From positions 24,347-88,346 of the forward strand of contig NZ_AHJE01000069.1 of assembly GCF_000243095.1 (NCBI RefSeq): DNA of 64,000 nucleotides, given 5' to 3'. This document shows positions 34,840 to 43,809 of the stretch, piece by piece. Source of the stretch: Cupriavidus basilensis OR16. GTDB lineage: Bacteria > Pseudomonadota > Gammaproteobacteria > Burkholderiales > Burkholderiaceae. Positions within the stretch are counted from its first letter, which is position 1. Each line of letters starts with the position of its first letter. A program made the translations under genes and the position numbers. The notes beneath the pieces were generated by a model, which was given only the letters and a program-made list of their open reading frames with translations, did no database searches and had not been told where the DNA came from.

Positions 34840-37374
34840 GTGACCCAGCAAGATCCGAAGAAGCAGCAACCGCACCAAACGCGCGCCATGCCCCCGCTGA
34901 TAGCCACCTTGGCCGCCACGCTGATCGGGGCCGTCGCCGCGCCGGCGGCAGCCCAGCCGTCGCGGCAAGCGCCGGCGACCATCGACATCCGTGCCCAGCC
35001 GCTGGCCAACGCGCTCACGCAACTCGGCCGGCAAACGTCGCTCCAGTTGTTCTTCACGCCTGCATTGGTGGCCGGCAAGCAAGCCCCCGCCGTCCATGGC
35101 AGCATGCCCGCCGAAGCCGCGCTCGATACGCTGCTCAAGGGCAGCGGCATCCGCTACCAGCGCAATGGCAGCGGCATCGTGCTACAGCCTGCGGGCCAGA
35201 CCGATGCCGCCGCGCAGATCGCCGCCACGGCAGCATTGGCAGCAACGGCAGCGACGGCAGCGACGGCCGCGCCTGCCCAGGAGCCGGCCAGGATGCTCGA
35301 AGCCGTGGAGGTCACCGCTTCGCGAACCTCTAGCGACCTGATGCGCCCCACCCGGCAGGTCACGGTCATCGACCGCGCGGAGATCGATGCGCTCAAGGCC
35401 GGGTCCGACAGCGTCGCCACCCTGCTCTCCAAGGTCATTCCCGGCATGTCCGACTCCAGCCATACCGTGACCGATTTCGGCCAGACCCTGCGGGGCCGCG
35501 GCATGCTGGTCCTCGTCGACGGCATGCCGTTAAACACCAACCGGGACTCGGCGCGCAACCTCGCCAACGTGGACCCGGCATTGATCGAGCGCATCGAAGT
35601 CCTGCGCGGCAGCAGCGCCATCTACGGCGGCGGGGCCACCGGGGGCATCGTCTCCATCAACACGCGCCCGGCCGGCGGCCCGCCGCTGTCGGAAACCATG
35701 TTTTCACTCACCTCGCCGCTCTCCCGGCTGCGCGCGGACGGCTTGTCCGGCCAGCTGCAGCAACATGTTTCCGGCAGCGAGGGGATGGTCGACTATGCCT
35801 TTGACGTCGGCGCCCGCCGCATCGGCAGCGCCTACGATGCGCGCGGCCAGCGCGTCGCCCCGGAGCCCAGCCAGGGCGACCTGTTCCAGTCCGACAACTA
35901 CAACATCGGCGGCAAGCTTGGCCTGCGCCTGGCGCCCGAGCAGCGCGTGCAGCTCGCCGTCAGCCATTTCAACGCCAGGCAGGATACTGGCTACGCCTCC
36001 GACCCATCGGTAGCCCGCCTGCCCCCGGGCAGCGTGCCCGCGCGCGCTATCAGCGGCCTGCAGCTCGCCGACCAGAACCAGATCCGCAACACACTGCTCA
36101 ATCTTGAGTACGAGCACAAGAACCTGGCCGGCAGCGCCGTCTCCGCGCAGCTTTACTACCGCGACTACTTCACGCGCTTCACACCCTTCGACGCACGCGC
36201 CGTCGCCACGCGTGGCGGCAATGTCGACCAGTCCATGCAGAACTCCGGCGTGTTCGGCAGCCGGCTTACCATCAAGACGCCGCTGGACACCGCCAGGCGC
36301 ACCCGTCTTGTGTGGGGCCTGGACTTCGAGCAGGAACGCAGCGACATGCCGATCGACATCTTCGATCCCAAGGCCTATGACGCCAGCGGCGGCCGCGTCT
36401 TCAACAAGACCGGCACGCTTACCTACATGCCGCAGATCACCACGCGCAGCCTGGGCGGCTTTGGCCAGCTGCAGCACAAGTTCAACGAGCAGTGGTCGGC
36501 CGAGGGCGGCCTGCGCTACCAGTACGCCAATGCCCGCTTCAACGACTTCGTGCCGCTGTCGCAATCGCGCGTGGCGCAGCCGGCCACCGTCAAGGGTGGC
36601 TCGGTCGACTACACCGCGCTGCTGGGCAACGCCGGCGTCGTCTACAAGCCGGTCAAGGGGCACGAGGTCTATGCCGCGTTCAGCCAGGGCTTCAACTTGC
36701 CCGACATCGGCCTGCAGGTACGCAACGCGCGCGCCGGCTTCGACATCGGCTCCTCCGACCTGCAGCCGGTCAAGACCAACAACTACGAGCTCGGCTGGCG
36801 CGGCGCCTTCGGCAACACCTTGACCTCGCTGGCGGTGTTCTACACCACCTCCGACCTGGGCGATGTGCAGAGCTTCAACAACGGCCTGATCCTGACCCGC
36901 ACCGCCGAGCGTATCTATGGCGTGGAAGCCAGCGCCGACTACCTATCCGACAACGAGCAATGGGGCACTGGCGGCACCTTCACCTGGATGCGCGGCCGGG
37001 AAACCCCGCAAGGCAGCCCGAGCCAGCAGATGAGCGGCTACCGGATCCCGCCCCTCAAGCTGACCGGCTACGTGCAATACCGGCCCGCGCCCGCCTGGGG
37101 CCACCGCCTGCAAGCCACCTTCTTCGCCGGCCATGACTACCGGCTCAACGGTGTCGACAGCTTTGGCCGGCGCGACGTGGCCAGTTACACCACGCTGGAC
37201 CTCATCAGCCACTACCGGGTCGGCAAGAAGGACACCATCACGGTGGGTATCCAGAACCTGCTGAACCGCTACTACTACCCGCTTTACAGCCAGTTGCTGC
37301 GCAACAGCAACAACACCTCCCACCTGCCTGCGGCGGGCATCGCCATGACGGCCACCTACGTGCATCGCTGGTAA
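34840..37374 (+). CDS. TonB-dependent siderophore receptor with STN signalling domain
   Basis: The 844-residue outer-membrane receptor imports a ferric siderophore and signals to FecR. After a signal peptide (best seen from the ATG at 34888, MPPLIATLAATLIGAVAA) come an STN domain (IDIRAQPLANALTQLGRQTSLQ), an Ala/Thr-rich linker (about residues 125-145), a plug domain (RQVTVIDRAEIDAL, RGRGMLVLVDGMP, VDPALIERIEVLRGSSAIYG) and a 22-strand barrel ending in aromatic W. The frame is intact. The GTG at 34840 is the first start; the ATG at 34888 is equally likely. The siderophore cannot be named. Confidence 0.92.
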   Translation: MTQQDPKKQQPHQTRAMPPLIATLAATLIGAVAAPAAAQPSRQAPATIDIRAQPLANALTQLGRQTSLQLFFTPALVAGKQAPAVHGSMPAEAALDTLLKGSGIRYQRNGSGIVLQPAGQTDAAAQIAATAALAATAATAATAAPAQEPARMLEAVEVTASRTSSDLMRPTRQVTVIDRAEIDALKAGSDSVATLLSKVIPGMSDSSHTVTDFGQTLRGRGMLVLVDGMPLNTNRDSARNLANVDPALIERIEVLRGSSAIYGGGATGGIVSINTRPAGGPPLSETMFSLTSPLSRLRADGLSGQLQQHVSGSEGMVDYAFDVGARRIGSAYDARGQRVAPEPSQGDLFQSDNYNIGGKLGLRLAPEQRVQLAVSHFNARQDTGYASDPSVARLPPGSVPARAISGLQLADQNQIRNTLLNLEYEHKNLAGSAVSAQLYYRDYFTRFTPFDARAVATRGGNVDQSMQNSGVFGSRLTIKTPLDTARRTRLVWGLDFEQERSDMPIDIFDPKAYDASGGRVFNKTGTLTYMPQITTRSLGGFGQLQHKFNEQWSAEGGLRYQYANARFNDFVPLSQSRVAQPATVKGGSVDYTALLGNAGVVYKPVKGHEVYAAFSQGFNLPDIGLQVRNARAGFDIGSSDLQPVKTNNYELGWRGAFGNTLTSLAVFYTTSDLGDVQSFNNGLILTRTAERIYGVEASADYLSDNEQWGTGGTFTWMRGRETPQGSPSQQMSGYRIPPLKLTGYVQYRPAPAWGHRLQATFFAGHDYRLNGVDSFGRRDVASYTTLDLISHYRVGKKDTITVGIQNLLNRYYYPLYSQLLRNSNNTSHLPAAGIAMTATYVHRW

Positions 37375-37416
37375 AGCGACCGGGGCACAGCGATACTGTC
37401 GGCAGAATTCGATATA

Positions 37417-37432
37417 CTGTATATGCATACAG
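37417..37432. promoter_or_regulatory. LexA (SOS) box before dinB
   Basis: CTGTATATGCATACAG fits the LexA consensus CTG-N10-CAG with the standard CTGT/ACAG ends and AT-rich centre. It lies 15 bases before the dinB start codon, so LexA would cover the start region and DNA damage should induce the gene. Confidence 0.85.
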
Positions 37433-37447
37433 TAACCCACTGACGCC

Positions 37448-38611
37448 ATGTCATCCGCACCCCGTCGCATCGCCCACCTGGATATGGACGCGTTCTACGC
37501 GTCTGTCGAGCTATTGCGGTATCCGGAACTGCGCGGCATGCCGGTGGTGATCGGCGGTGGACGAAATGCGGTGCCGGAAATACTTCCCGACGGCAGCCGG
37601 CGCTTTGCCCGCCTGCGCGACTATGCCGGGCGCGGCGTCGTCACCACCTCCACCTACGAAGCGCGGGCGCTGGGGGTGTTCTCCGCCATGGGCATGATGA
37701 AGGCCGCGCAGCTCGCCCCCGACGCCATCCTGCTGCCCACGGATTTCGACTCGTACCGGCACTACTCCCGCCTGTTCAAGGCCGCCGTCGCGACCTTCAC
37801 CGGCGAGATCGAAGACCGGGGCATCGACGAAATCTATATCGACCTGAGCGACGTGCCAGGCGAGCCTGCCGATATCGGCACCCGCATCAAGCAAGCGGTG
37901 CGCGAAGCAACGGGGCTCAGCTGCTCCATCTGCATCGCCCCCAACAAGCTCCTCGCCAAGATCGGCTCCGAGCTCGACAAACCCAACGGGCTCACCCTGC
38001 TGGCAGCCAGCGACGTGCCGCTGCGCATCTGGCCGCTGCCCGTGCGCAAGGTCAACGGGATCGGCCCCAAAGCCACCGAGAAACTCGCGACCCTTGGCAT
38101 CGCCACGGTGGGCGACCTCGCCGGCGCGGACCTCGGCATGCTGCAGACGCATTTCGGCCGCAGCTACTCCGCCTGGCTAGCCGAGATCGCGCAAGGCCAT
38201 GACGAACGCCCGGTCGTCACCAGCTCGGAGCCCAAGTCCATGAGCCGGGAAACCACCTTCGAGCGCGACCTGCACCCCAAGCAAGACCGCCAGACCCTCT
38301 CCGAAGTCTTCACCGGCCTGTGCCAGCGCTTGGCGGAAGACCTGCATCGCAAGGGCTACGTGGGCCGCACCATCGGCGTCAAGCTGCGCTACGACGACTT
38401 TCACACCGTCACGCGCGACCTGAGCATGCCAGCCCCGACCGCGGACGCCACGCAACTGCGGCGCGCCGCCACCGAATGCGTCAAGCGCGTTCCGCTGGAC
38501 CGCAAGATCCGCTTGTTGGGCGTACGGGTCAGCGCCCTGACCCCGGCGGGCGAATGGGAGCCGGCAGCGCTGCCGGTACAGGGGGAGTTGCCTTTCGCCG
38601 ACAACGCGTAG
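37448..38611 (+). CDS. dinB: DNA polymerase IV (Y-family)
   Basis: DinB performs error-prone translesion synthesis. The 387-residue protein has the first catalytic acid cluster HLDMDAFYASVE, the second in GIDEIYIDLSD, the thumb-domain helix-hairpin-helix NGIGPKATEKLATLGI, and a little-finger domain. It ends in QGELPF, a beta-clamp-binding motif. The frame is intact. A LexA box lies directly upstream. Confidence 0.94.
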   Translation: MSSAPRRIAHLDMDAFYASVELLRYPELRGMPVVIGGGRNAVPEILPDGSRRFARLRDYAGRGVVTTSTYEARALGVFSAMGMMKAAQLAPDAILLPTDFDSYRHYSRLFKAAVATFTGEIEDRGIDEIYIDLSDVPGEPADIGTRIKQAVREATGLSCSICIAPNKLLAKIGSELDKPNGLTLLAASDVPLRIWPLPVRKVNGIGPKATEKLATLGIATVGDLAGADLGMLQTHFGRSYSAWLAEIAQGHDERPVVTSSEPKSMSRETTFERDLHPKQDRQTLSEVFTGLCQRLAEDLHRKGYVGRTIGVKLRYDDFHTVTRDLSMPAPTADATQLRRAATECVKRVPLDRKIRLLGVRVSALTPAGEWEPAALPVQGELPFADNA

Positions 38612-38726
38612 CAGACCCCGCCGCGAACCAATCCGTCTGATAGTATTGGCACAGCCACGCGCATCTTGCAGCACCAGTGCGCAATCAACACCTTCGGGCT
38701 AACGTCAATTGTCATCTGACCTGGAT

Positions 38727-40393
38727 ATGCGGGCCTCCACTGAAGCTGAAACCAGACATGATCGCATCGACACCTCGAGGTCGCAGAACCTTACAGTTGC
38801 ATTACAGCAGGAGCGGTTTGACGCGCTGACTCGCCTCGCGCGCCACCTCTTCAAGGTCCCGGTCGCCATGGTGATGCTGCATGACACGCAGCATGGCACG
38901 CATCCCGGCGACGCACCGATCCATATCGACGGCCTGCGCATGTGCATTCATGCGGCGTGCCCCTTGACCACAGCGAGCGGCAGCCAGCTTGGCGCCTTCC
39001 GCCTGTACGATGTCGTATCGCGCCAACTGGACCAGGCGGAGCGGGCCCTCCTGCAAGATTTTGCCGACATGGCGGTCGCCATCATCGAGCGCGATCAGGC
39101 CCAGGCCAGACTGGACGATGACGCCAACCGGCAGCAGGAGAGCGAGAAGCGGCTCGAACTGGCCATCGCGGGAAGCGGCACGGGCGTCTGGGACCGGGAT
39201 ATCCAGGCGGGCAAGATCCACTACTCGGCTGGCTGGAAAGCCATCATCGGCTATGAAGAATCCGAGATCACCAACCGGATCGAAGATAGCTATACCCGAG
39301 TCCATCCCGACGACCTAGCCTACGTCCAGGCCACCATACAAGCCCACTTCAACCAGGAAACGGAAAGCTACGCCGTGGATCACCGGATTCGCTGCAAGGA
39401 CGGCCGCTACAAATGGATATCCAGCCGCGGCAAGGTAGTCAGCCGCGGCAGCAACGGCGAGCCGCTGCGCATGATCTCCAGGCCCTGTCCGAAGAACTGC
39501 AGCAAACCGTCGACCTGATCACCAGCCTGACCAACGAAGTCCCCGGCCTGGTATTCCAGCAGCGCCTGCTGCCAACGGGGGAATCCTTCCTCCCCTACGC
39601 CAGCGCCGGCATCGCCGATATCTACGAACTCACGCCGCAACAGGTAGCCGCCAGCACTGCCCCCATCCACGCCGTCATCCACCCCGACGACCTGGAAGCC
39701 TACCGCGCCTCGCTCCACGCATCCGCCACCTGCCTGACGCCTTGGCACCTCGAGTACCGTGTCGAGCTGCCCGGGCAAGGGCTGCGCTGGCGGCAAGGTG
39801 ACGCACGCCCCCGGCGGCTCGACGACGGCAGCACGCTGTGGCACGGGTTTATCACCGACGTGACCGAGCGCAAGCGCATCGAGGGGGAACTGCAGGAATT
39901 TGCCACCATCGATTTCCTGACGCAGCTACCCAACCGCCGTCACTTCGTCGCGCGGATCGAACAGGAGCTCGCCCGGATCCAGCGCACCGGCAGCCGCCCT
40001 GCCGCGGTCCTGACTTTTGACCTCGACCACTTCAAATCCATCAACGACACCTGGGGCCACGCCATGGGCGACCACGCCCTGCGGTATTTCGCTACGCTGT
40101 TGCGCAATGCGCTGCAGAAGCACGATTTCGCCGGCCGCATCGGCGGCGAAGAGTTTGCCGTGGTGCTCCCCGATGCAAGCCTTGATACGGCGGCACGATT
40201 TGCCAGGTGCGTACAGCATCAGATCGCGGAAACCGCACTACTTGACGGCAACCACGTCATCGCACTGACCGTGAGCGTCGGCATTGCCCTCATGCATGCC
40301 ACCGATGCCAGCGCGGATCTATCTCTCTTGCGCAGTGACGGGGCGCTCTACCGCGCCAAGGAACGCGGCCGTAACCGGATCGAGTGTTACTGA
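38727..40393 (+). pseudogene. Sensor diguanylate cyclase (GAF-PAS-PAS-GGDEF), frameshifted near 39475
   Basis: The gene would make cyclic di-GMP in response to a signal. The first frame carries a degenerate GAF domain (FKVPVAMVMLHDTQHG) and a PAS domain (ELAIAGSGTGVWDRD, IIGYEESEI, RIRCKDGRYKWISSRGKV). It then breaks at GEPLRMIS; the other frame resumes with LQALSEELQQTVDLI, a second PAS/PAC, and the cyclase domain with LPNRRHFVARIEQELARI, DLDHFKSINDTWGHAMGD and the active site GGEEF. A stretch between the two PAS domains seems deleted. The start may instead be TTG at 38709. Confidence 0.8.
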
Positions 40394-40562
40394 GCCAGGC
40401 CAGGCCGGCGACTAGCGTAGCCATACCCCACTGCAAAAAGCACACACCGGCAAAATCCCCGGCCACCCGGCCAGCCTCTCCCCCCAATAATCAAGACCTG
40501 AAACCTATTTCCGCCCCAAACATTACCAATTAGTCATTTAAATTGCAGTACCAATAGAAAAT

Positions 40563-40576
40563 TTACCTTAAGGTAA
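40563..40576. promoter_or_regulatory. Operator-like palindrome 1 (TTACC-N4-GGTAA)
   Basis: TTACCTTAAGGTAA is a perfect 14-bp palindrome, 19 bases before the start of the phage-type repressor gene. It shares TTACC-N4-GGTAA with a second site at 41211. Its position fits autoregulation. Confidence 0.65.
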
Positions 40577-40595
40577 TGCGCGGGTTTAATGGGTC

Positions 40596-41117
40596 ATGGA
40601 TATTCAAGATACGCGTGAACAGCGCCTAGCCCAAATCATGGCCGAACAATTCGGCGGCTCCATCGCACGCCTGTCCGACCGACTCGACCGCGACCCCTCA
40701 TACTTCTCCCGCATATTTTCGGACACCGGCAAAGCCGGGAAAAAACGCATCGGCGAACATCTCGCACGCGATATCGAAGCCAAGCTCGGCCTGCCGCGCC
40801 TGTGGCTGGACGGCGACGCGCAAGACGCAGCCGCGCCCCTGAAAGAAGACCCCCTGCCGCCCGAGTTAGCTGCACGATTCGCGCGGCTGATCAATGGCTT
40901 GCGCAACGAAGACATCGACCGGGTGCTCGCAGCCATCGAATTGATCACGCAAGTCGAAACCGTTCGCTCGGTGCGCAAATACGCAAAAAACACGAAAGCC
41001 GCCCGCGTGCTGAAGACCGGCGGCAGAAACCCGGCACTCAAGCAAGCCGGCCACGCCGTTCACGAAGGCGGCGCACAGACGCCTGCCAAGGCGCGCAAGA
41101 AGGCGTCGGCAAGCTGA
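40596..41117 (+). CDS. Phage CI-like helix-turn-helix regulator
   Basis: The 173-residue protein begins with a helix-turn-helix region like those of prophage repressors (RLAQIMAEQFGGSIARLSD, then RDPSYFSRIFSD and IGEHLARDIEAKLGLPRLWLDG). There is no LexA-type peptidase domain. The C-terminal third is basic and Lys/Ala-rich (PAKARKKASAS). It has a perfect palindrome in its promoter and another before the next gene, so it probably represses both. An inverted repeat (41123-41148) follows but lacks a T-run. No prophage structural genes are near. Confidence 0.7.
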   Translation: MDIQDTREQRLAQIMAEQFGGSIARLSDRLDRDPSYFSRIFSDTGKAGKKRIGEHLARDIEAKLGLPRLWLDGDAQDAAAPLKEDPLPPELAARFARLINGLRNEDIDRVLAAIELITQVETVRSVRKYAKNTKAARVLKTGGRNPALKQAGHAVHEGGAQTPAKARKKASAS

Positions 41118-41210
41118 GATGAGCGAGGCGGTCTCCATACCGCCTCGCCCGCCACGCTCGGCATGATCCCCTTGGTCAACCCGAGTTACCCATTGAGCTT
41201 GCTTTTGTAG

Positions 41211-41224
41211 TTACCCATGGGTAA
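41211..41224. promoter_or_regulatory. Operator-like palindrome 2 (TTACC-N4-GGTAA)
   Basis: TTACCCATGGGTAA is a perfect 14-bp palindrome 86 bases before the dNMP-kinase-like gene. A half-site TTACCCAT occurs 24-26 bases upstream (41186-41193). The outer five bases match palindrome 1 exactly. Confidence 0.65.
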
Positions 41225-41309
41225 TCTTGGTATCGGCTTCGCTGAAGTTGCGGGGTACCCGCACGGGCACACCAGGCCGTAAGCGAACGAACACGACCAA
41301 GGAAACTTC

Positions 41310-42029
41310 ATGCTCATAGGACTCTGCGGCCGCCCAGGCTCCGGTCAGGACCTCATCACGAACTACCTGGCTTCCGGGCGCCACGCCTTCCACATCGCCA
41401 CCTTCGACGCCCCGCTCCGGCACATGATCCAAGCCTGCACGGGCATCAATGAGGCCCACTTCGGGCCGGCGAAACTCAACAATGTCATACCCGCACTCGG
41501 CAAGTCGCCCGCCCAGTTGCTGCAAACGCTGCGTGAATCCTGGAACCGTGCCCCGATGGATCCGGATGTGTTGGTCAGGTACCTGGCCGAGGCGCTGGAC
41601 CGGCTGGACGGCCGCGATGTGTTGATCCCCGATGTCGCCACGCAAGCAGAGGCTGAATTCATACAGGCGCACGGTGGACGGTTGATCCGGGTGGTTTCGC
41701 GAAGCGGGCCAGGGGCGGACCGGTTGATCAAGCGGGCATGGATCGATCTGGAGTTGGAGGTGGGCGAGCACCCGGATTGGCTGTATTTGTGGGCGAAGAA
41801 GCTCTGGTGGGTTGACGGGTTGCGACACAGCCTAATGACCAAGGTTCGGCGCATCCGGCGCGACGGCAACCAGCAAACAAGATTTGCACAATTGTTAGCA
41901 GCAATGGCTAACATGAAGGTGCACACGATCGAGTTCGCCAGCCAAGCGGCCCAGCCGCCCAAGCCATGCCTGGGAACGTCCATCGAGGAGGTGCCTTTCA
42001 ATGATCAATATCCAGTTCATCGAACGTGA
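41310..42029 (+). CDS. P-loop deoxynucleotide-monophosphate-kinase-like protein, atypical Walker A
   Basis: The N-terminal region is that of phage-type dNMP kinases: a P-loop MLIGLCGRPGSGQD, then FDAPLRHMIQACTGINEAHF, NNVIPALGKSPAQLLQTL and DVLIPDVATQAEAEFI. The usual Walker A Lys is Gln here (GSGQD where GSGKD or GSGKS is expected), which should weaken nucleotide binding. The C-terminal 40 residues are suspect: from MKVHTIEFASQ on they match the start of a RelE-like toxin, so the natural end of the kinase has probably been lost and the frame runs into the next locus. It overlaps the antitoxin-like gene by 29 bases. Confidence 0.6.
   Translation: MLIGLCGRPGSGQDLITNYLASGRHAFHIATFDAPLRHMIQACTGINEAHFGPAKLNNVIPALGKSPAQLLQTLRESWNRAPMDPDVLVRYLAEALDRLDGRDVLIPDVATQAEAEFIQAHGGRLIRVVSRSGPGADRLIKRAWIDLELEVGEHPDWLYLWAKKLWWVDGLRHSLMTKVRRIRRDGNQQTRFAQLLAAMANMKVHTIEFASQAAQPPKPCLGTSIEEVPFNDQYPVHRT
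41894..41912. promoter_or_regulatory. Inverted repeat at the toxin start
   Basis: GTTAGC (41894-41899) and GCTAAC (41907-41912) flank a seven-base loop directly before an ATG at 41913. This is where toxin-antitoxin operons usually carry their autoregulatory operator. Confidence 0.45.
41913..42000 (+). pseudogene. Remnant of a RelE/HigB-like toxin gene
   Basis: The ATG at 41913 opens with MKVHTIEFASQAA, as many RelE/HigB toxins do, but only about 30 codons precede the antitoxin start. A family member needs some 85-110 residues, so most of the toxin is missing. It is in frame with the dNMP-kinase-like gene upstream. Confidence 0.45.
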
Positions 42030-42381
42030 CGGCCGCCCCGAATTCGCGGTAGTGCCCATCGAGGTGTGGGAGCGGATCAAGCATCGGGTCGAGGACCCGG
42101 ACGATGTCGCGCGGCCAGACCGCGCCAAGGCCCAAGACAACGCCTTTCGGATCCCCGCCGCCATCCTGGACGCCGAACTCGCCGGGGATAATCCGGTCAA
42201 GGCCTGGCGGGAATATCGCCGCATGACCCAGGACGCGCTGGCGACTGCGGCAGGCCTTAGCAAGCCCTACCTTAGCCAGATAGAGAACCGCAAACGCGAA
42301 GGCAGCCCAGAGGTTTTCCAGAGCCTGGCGGCGGCGCTGCGCGTCCCACTCGACGTATTGGTCGGACAGCAGGAAAAATAG
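42001..42381 (+). CDS. XRE-family antitoxin-like protein
   Basis: The 126-residue protein has an N-terminal Phd-like part (MINIQFIERDGRPEFAVVPI) and a C-terminal XRE helix-turn-helix (MTQDALATAAGLSKPYLSQIENRKREGS). This two-part form is usual for antitoxins paired with an upstream RelE-type toxin. The toxin here is only a remnant, so this may be an orphan antitoxin acting on its own promoter. Confidence 0.75.
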   Translation: MINIQFIERDGRPEFAVVPIEVWERIKHRVEDPDDVARPDRAKAQDNAFRIPAAILDAELAGDNPVKAWREYRRMTQDALATAAGLSKPYLSQIENRKREGSPEVFQSLAAALRVPLDVLVGQQEK

Positions 42382-42483
42382 CGCGACACGCTATCTCCAG
42401 GCGGAGTATCTGGCACTTTCCACTATTCCGCGGTCAAAGCATCCCCCGAAAACAGCAGCAGAGCACTGCTCAGAGAGAGAACC

Positions 42484-42717
42484 ATGGATTCGATACCGCA
42501 GCGCAACGTACACGTCGTCCCTCATGGCGACGGGTGGGACATCATCCACGAGGGGGCGAAGGGCGAAAGAGCACATTTCCTCACTCAGGAGGAAGCGGTG
42601 GAAGCCGCGACGGTGATTGCACAGCGCGAGAAGGTGGAACTCCTGGTGCACGGTCAGGATGGCCAGATCCGTACGCGGAATAGCTACGGGCGCGACCCCA
42701 GGAGCGTGAAGGGTTGA
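42484..42717 (+). CDS. DUF2188 family protein
   Basis: The 77-residue protein shows the full DUF2188 pattern: NVHVVPHGDGWDIIHEGA, a TQEEAVEAATVIAQRE helix, VELLVHGQDGQIRTRNSYG and the C-terminal DP. The family is a small beta-alpha fold of unknown role, common in mobile or stress-related contexts. A ribosome site (GAGAGAGA) precedes the ATG. Confidence 0.82.
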   Translation: MDSIPQRNVHVVPHGDGWDIIHEGAKGERAHFLTQEEAVEAATVIAQREKVELLVHGQDGQIRTRNSYGRDPRSVKG

Positions 42718-43339
42718 TCGTGCCCAGATGGCTGGCGTCCGGGATAAGCCGGACGCCACTGCGCATGCTGCGCCAACGCGCGCAGACGCAAGCTGCACCG
42801 CCACTGGCATTGCGGGCTTGGGGCCGTGAGCAGGTAAGGCGCATTAGTCGACGAGACCTGCGCGGCCAGCGCCGAGGACCCGACGCTCCAACCTACCGCA
42901 TGGGGTAGCCACTAGCGTAACGGGCTTCTGGCGTTGTGCGGCATCGCCCGGCCTCGTGGGCTACCCACGCATCATGCCTCCTTCACCCTTGCGGCGGAAC
43001 AAAGGCACCGCGATCTACCCATTCGGGGGATGCGCGCAGGACCGGCCGCTGCCAAAGTAGCATCGAAGGTGCACTGCGAAGTCACCCGCTATCACTTGAA
43101 GCCCCAGCACTCCCCTGCTTGGGGCTTTTTTTCTCGGGGCGCGCCGGCGCTACGGCGCTAGCTCCTTCCTCGCCGTATATCCCACCCCGTAAGGCGCTCA
43201 GCCCCCTCTACGGCGGGGTACTGAAACTGGTGCGACGCACCACAATCAATAGCGGCGACAGATTGCCTCCCTTTGCCTTGCCTCGAAACAGTAGGCGATC
43301 ACGCCCGCCCCCCCCCTTTTTCACCCACCGGGATGCAGC
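42718..43339. other. Intergenic stretch with a terminator and short palindromes
   Basis: No convincing gene is seen in these 620 bases. A terminator lies at 43099-43132, and a perfect palindrome GGTGCGACGCACC at 43229-43241. Short frames here have no ribosome sites or protein-like content. Confidence 0.4.
43099..43132 (+). terminator. Rho-independent terminator
   Basis: AAGCCCCA pairs with TGGGGCTT (43099-43106 with 43120-43127), with further pairing of AGCA and TGCT inside, and a run of seven T follows. The transcript it ends is not clear; DUF2188 is the nearest upstream gene. Confidence 0.75.
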
Positions 43340-43675
43340 ATGAGAATTACTCCGATTCTTGCCCTAATGTTGGTGCCGGGCGCAGTCCATGCCCAACTCA
43401 CGGCATACAAAGCTTCCGGCTCTGCTGGCTACGGCGGTTATGGCGCAGCCTCGCAGCAGCATGGCAGCACGGCCTACGGCTCAGCACAAGGTCAGAGCAA
43501 TTCGCTCTCCGGAGTAAACGGCGCCATTGCGCAGCGCTATAGCAATGCGACTTCAGGGCATCAGCGAGACGATATGACCGCAGCGGAGACCGCGGGAGCT
43601 TCGCGGGACTACGGCGGCGGTGGCGGCAAGACATCGTTGAATCCGTCGACAGGCCGCTCGCAGCCGGGTAAATGA
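43340..43675 (+). CDS. Small secreted Gly/Ser/Ala-rich protein
   Basis: The 111-residue product has a signal peptide (MRITPILALMLVPGAVHA, cleaved before QLTAY). The mature part is low-complexity (GSAGYGGYGAASQQ, GGGGGK) and probably disordered. It has no cysteine and no known domain. Small secreted proteins of this make-up cluster at 43-47 kb. Confidence 0.55.
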   Translation: MRITPILALMLVPGAVHAQLTAYKASGSAGYGGYGAASQQHGSTAYGSAQGQSNSLSGVNGAIAQRYSNATSGHQRDDMTAAETAGASRDYGGGGGKTSLNPSTGRSQPGK

Positions 43676-43680
43676 ATTGG

Positions 43681-43809
43681 AGCGGCGCAGCCGTGCTGGG
43701 AACGCCGTCTATCAACTGGCGCTCGGCCAATGTGTCGGTACCAAGTTTAGCGATCTCATCCCGCAGCGCTCGTTCTCCGAGGGCCCGCTGTGCCTGGTGC
43801 CGACCTGAC
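43681..43809 (+). pseudogene. Possible fragment of a third HMCES/YedK gene
   Basis: One frame ends with RSFSEGPLCLVPT before a stop, recalling the KRSF...CLVPA block of the two HMCES copies in this window. The match covers only about 13 residues, so the call is weak. Confidence 0.25.

Noticed and set aside
41123..41148. Terminator after the phage-type repressor
   Set aside because: The 10-bp stem is good but no T-run follows, so it is not called as a terminator.
40563..42381. A complete prophage or anti-phage system
   Set aside because: Only a repressor, a kinase-like gene and a TA remnant are present; no structural, lysis, nuclease or effector genes are seen.
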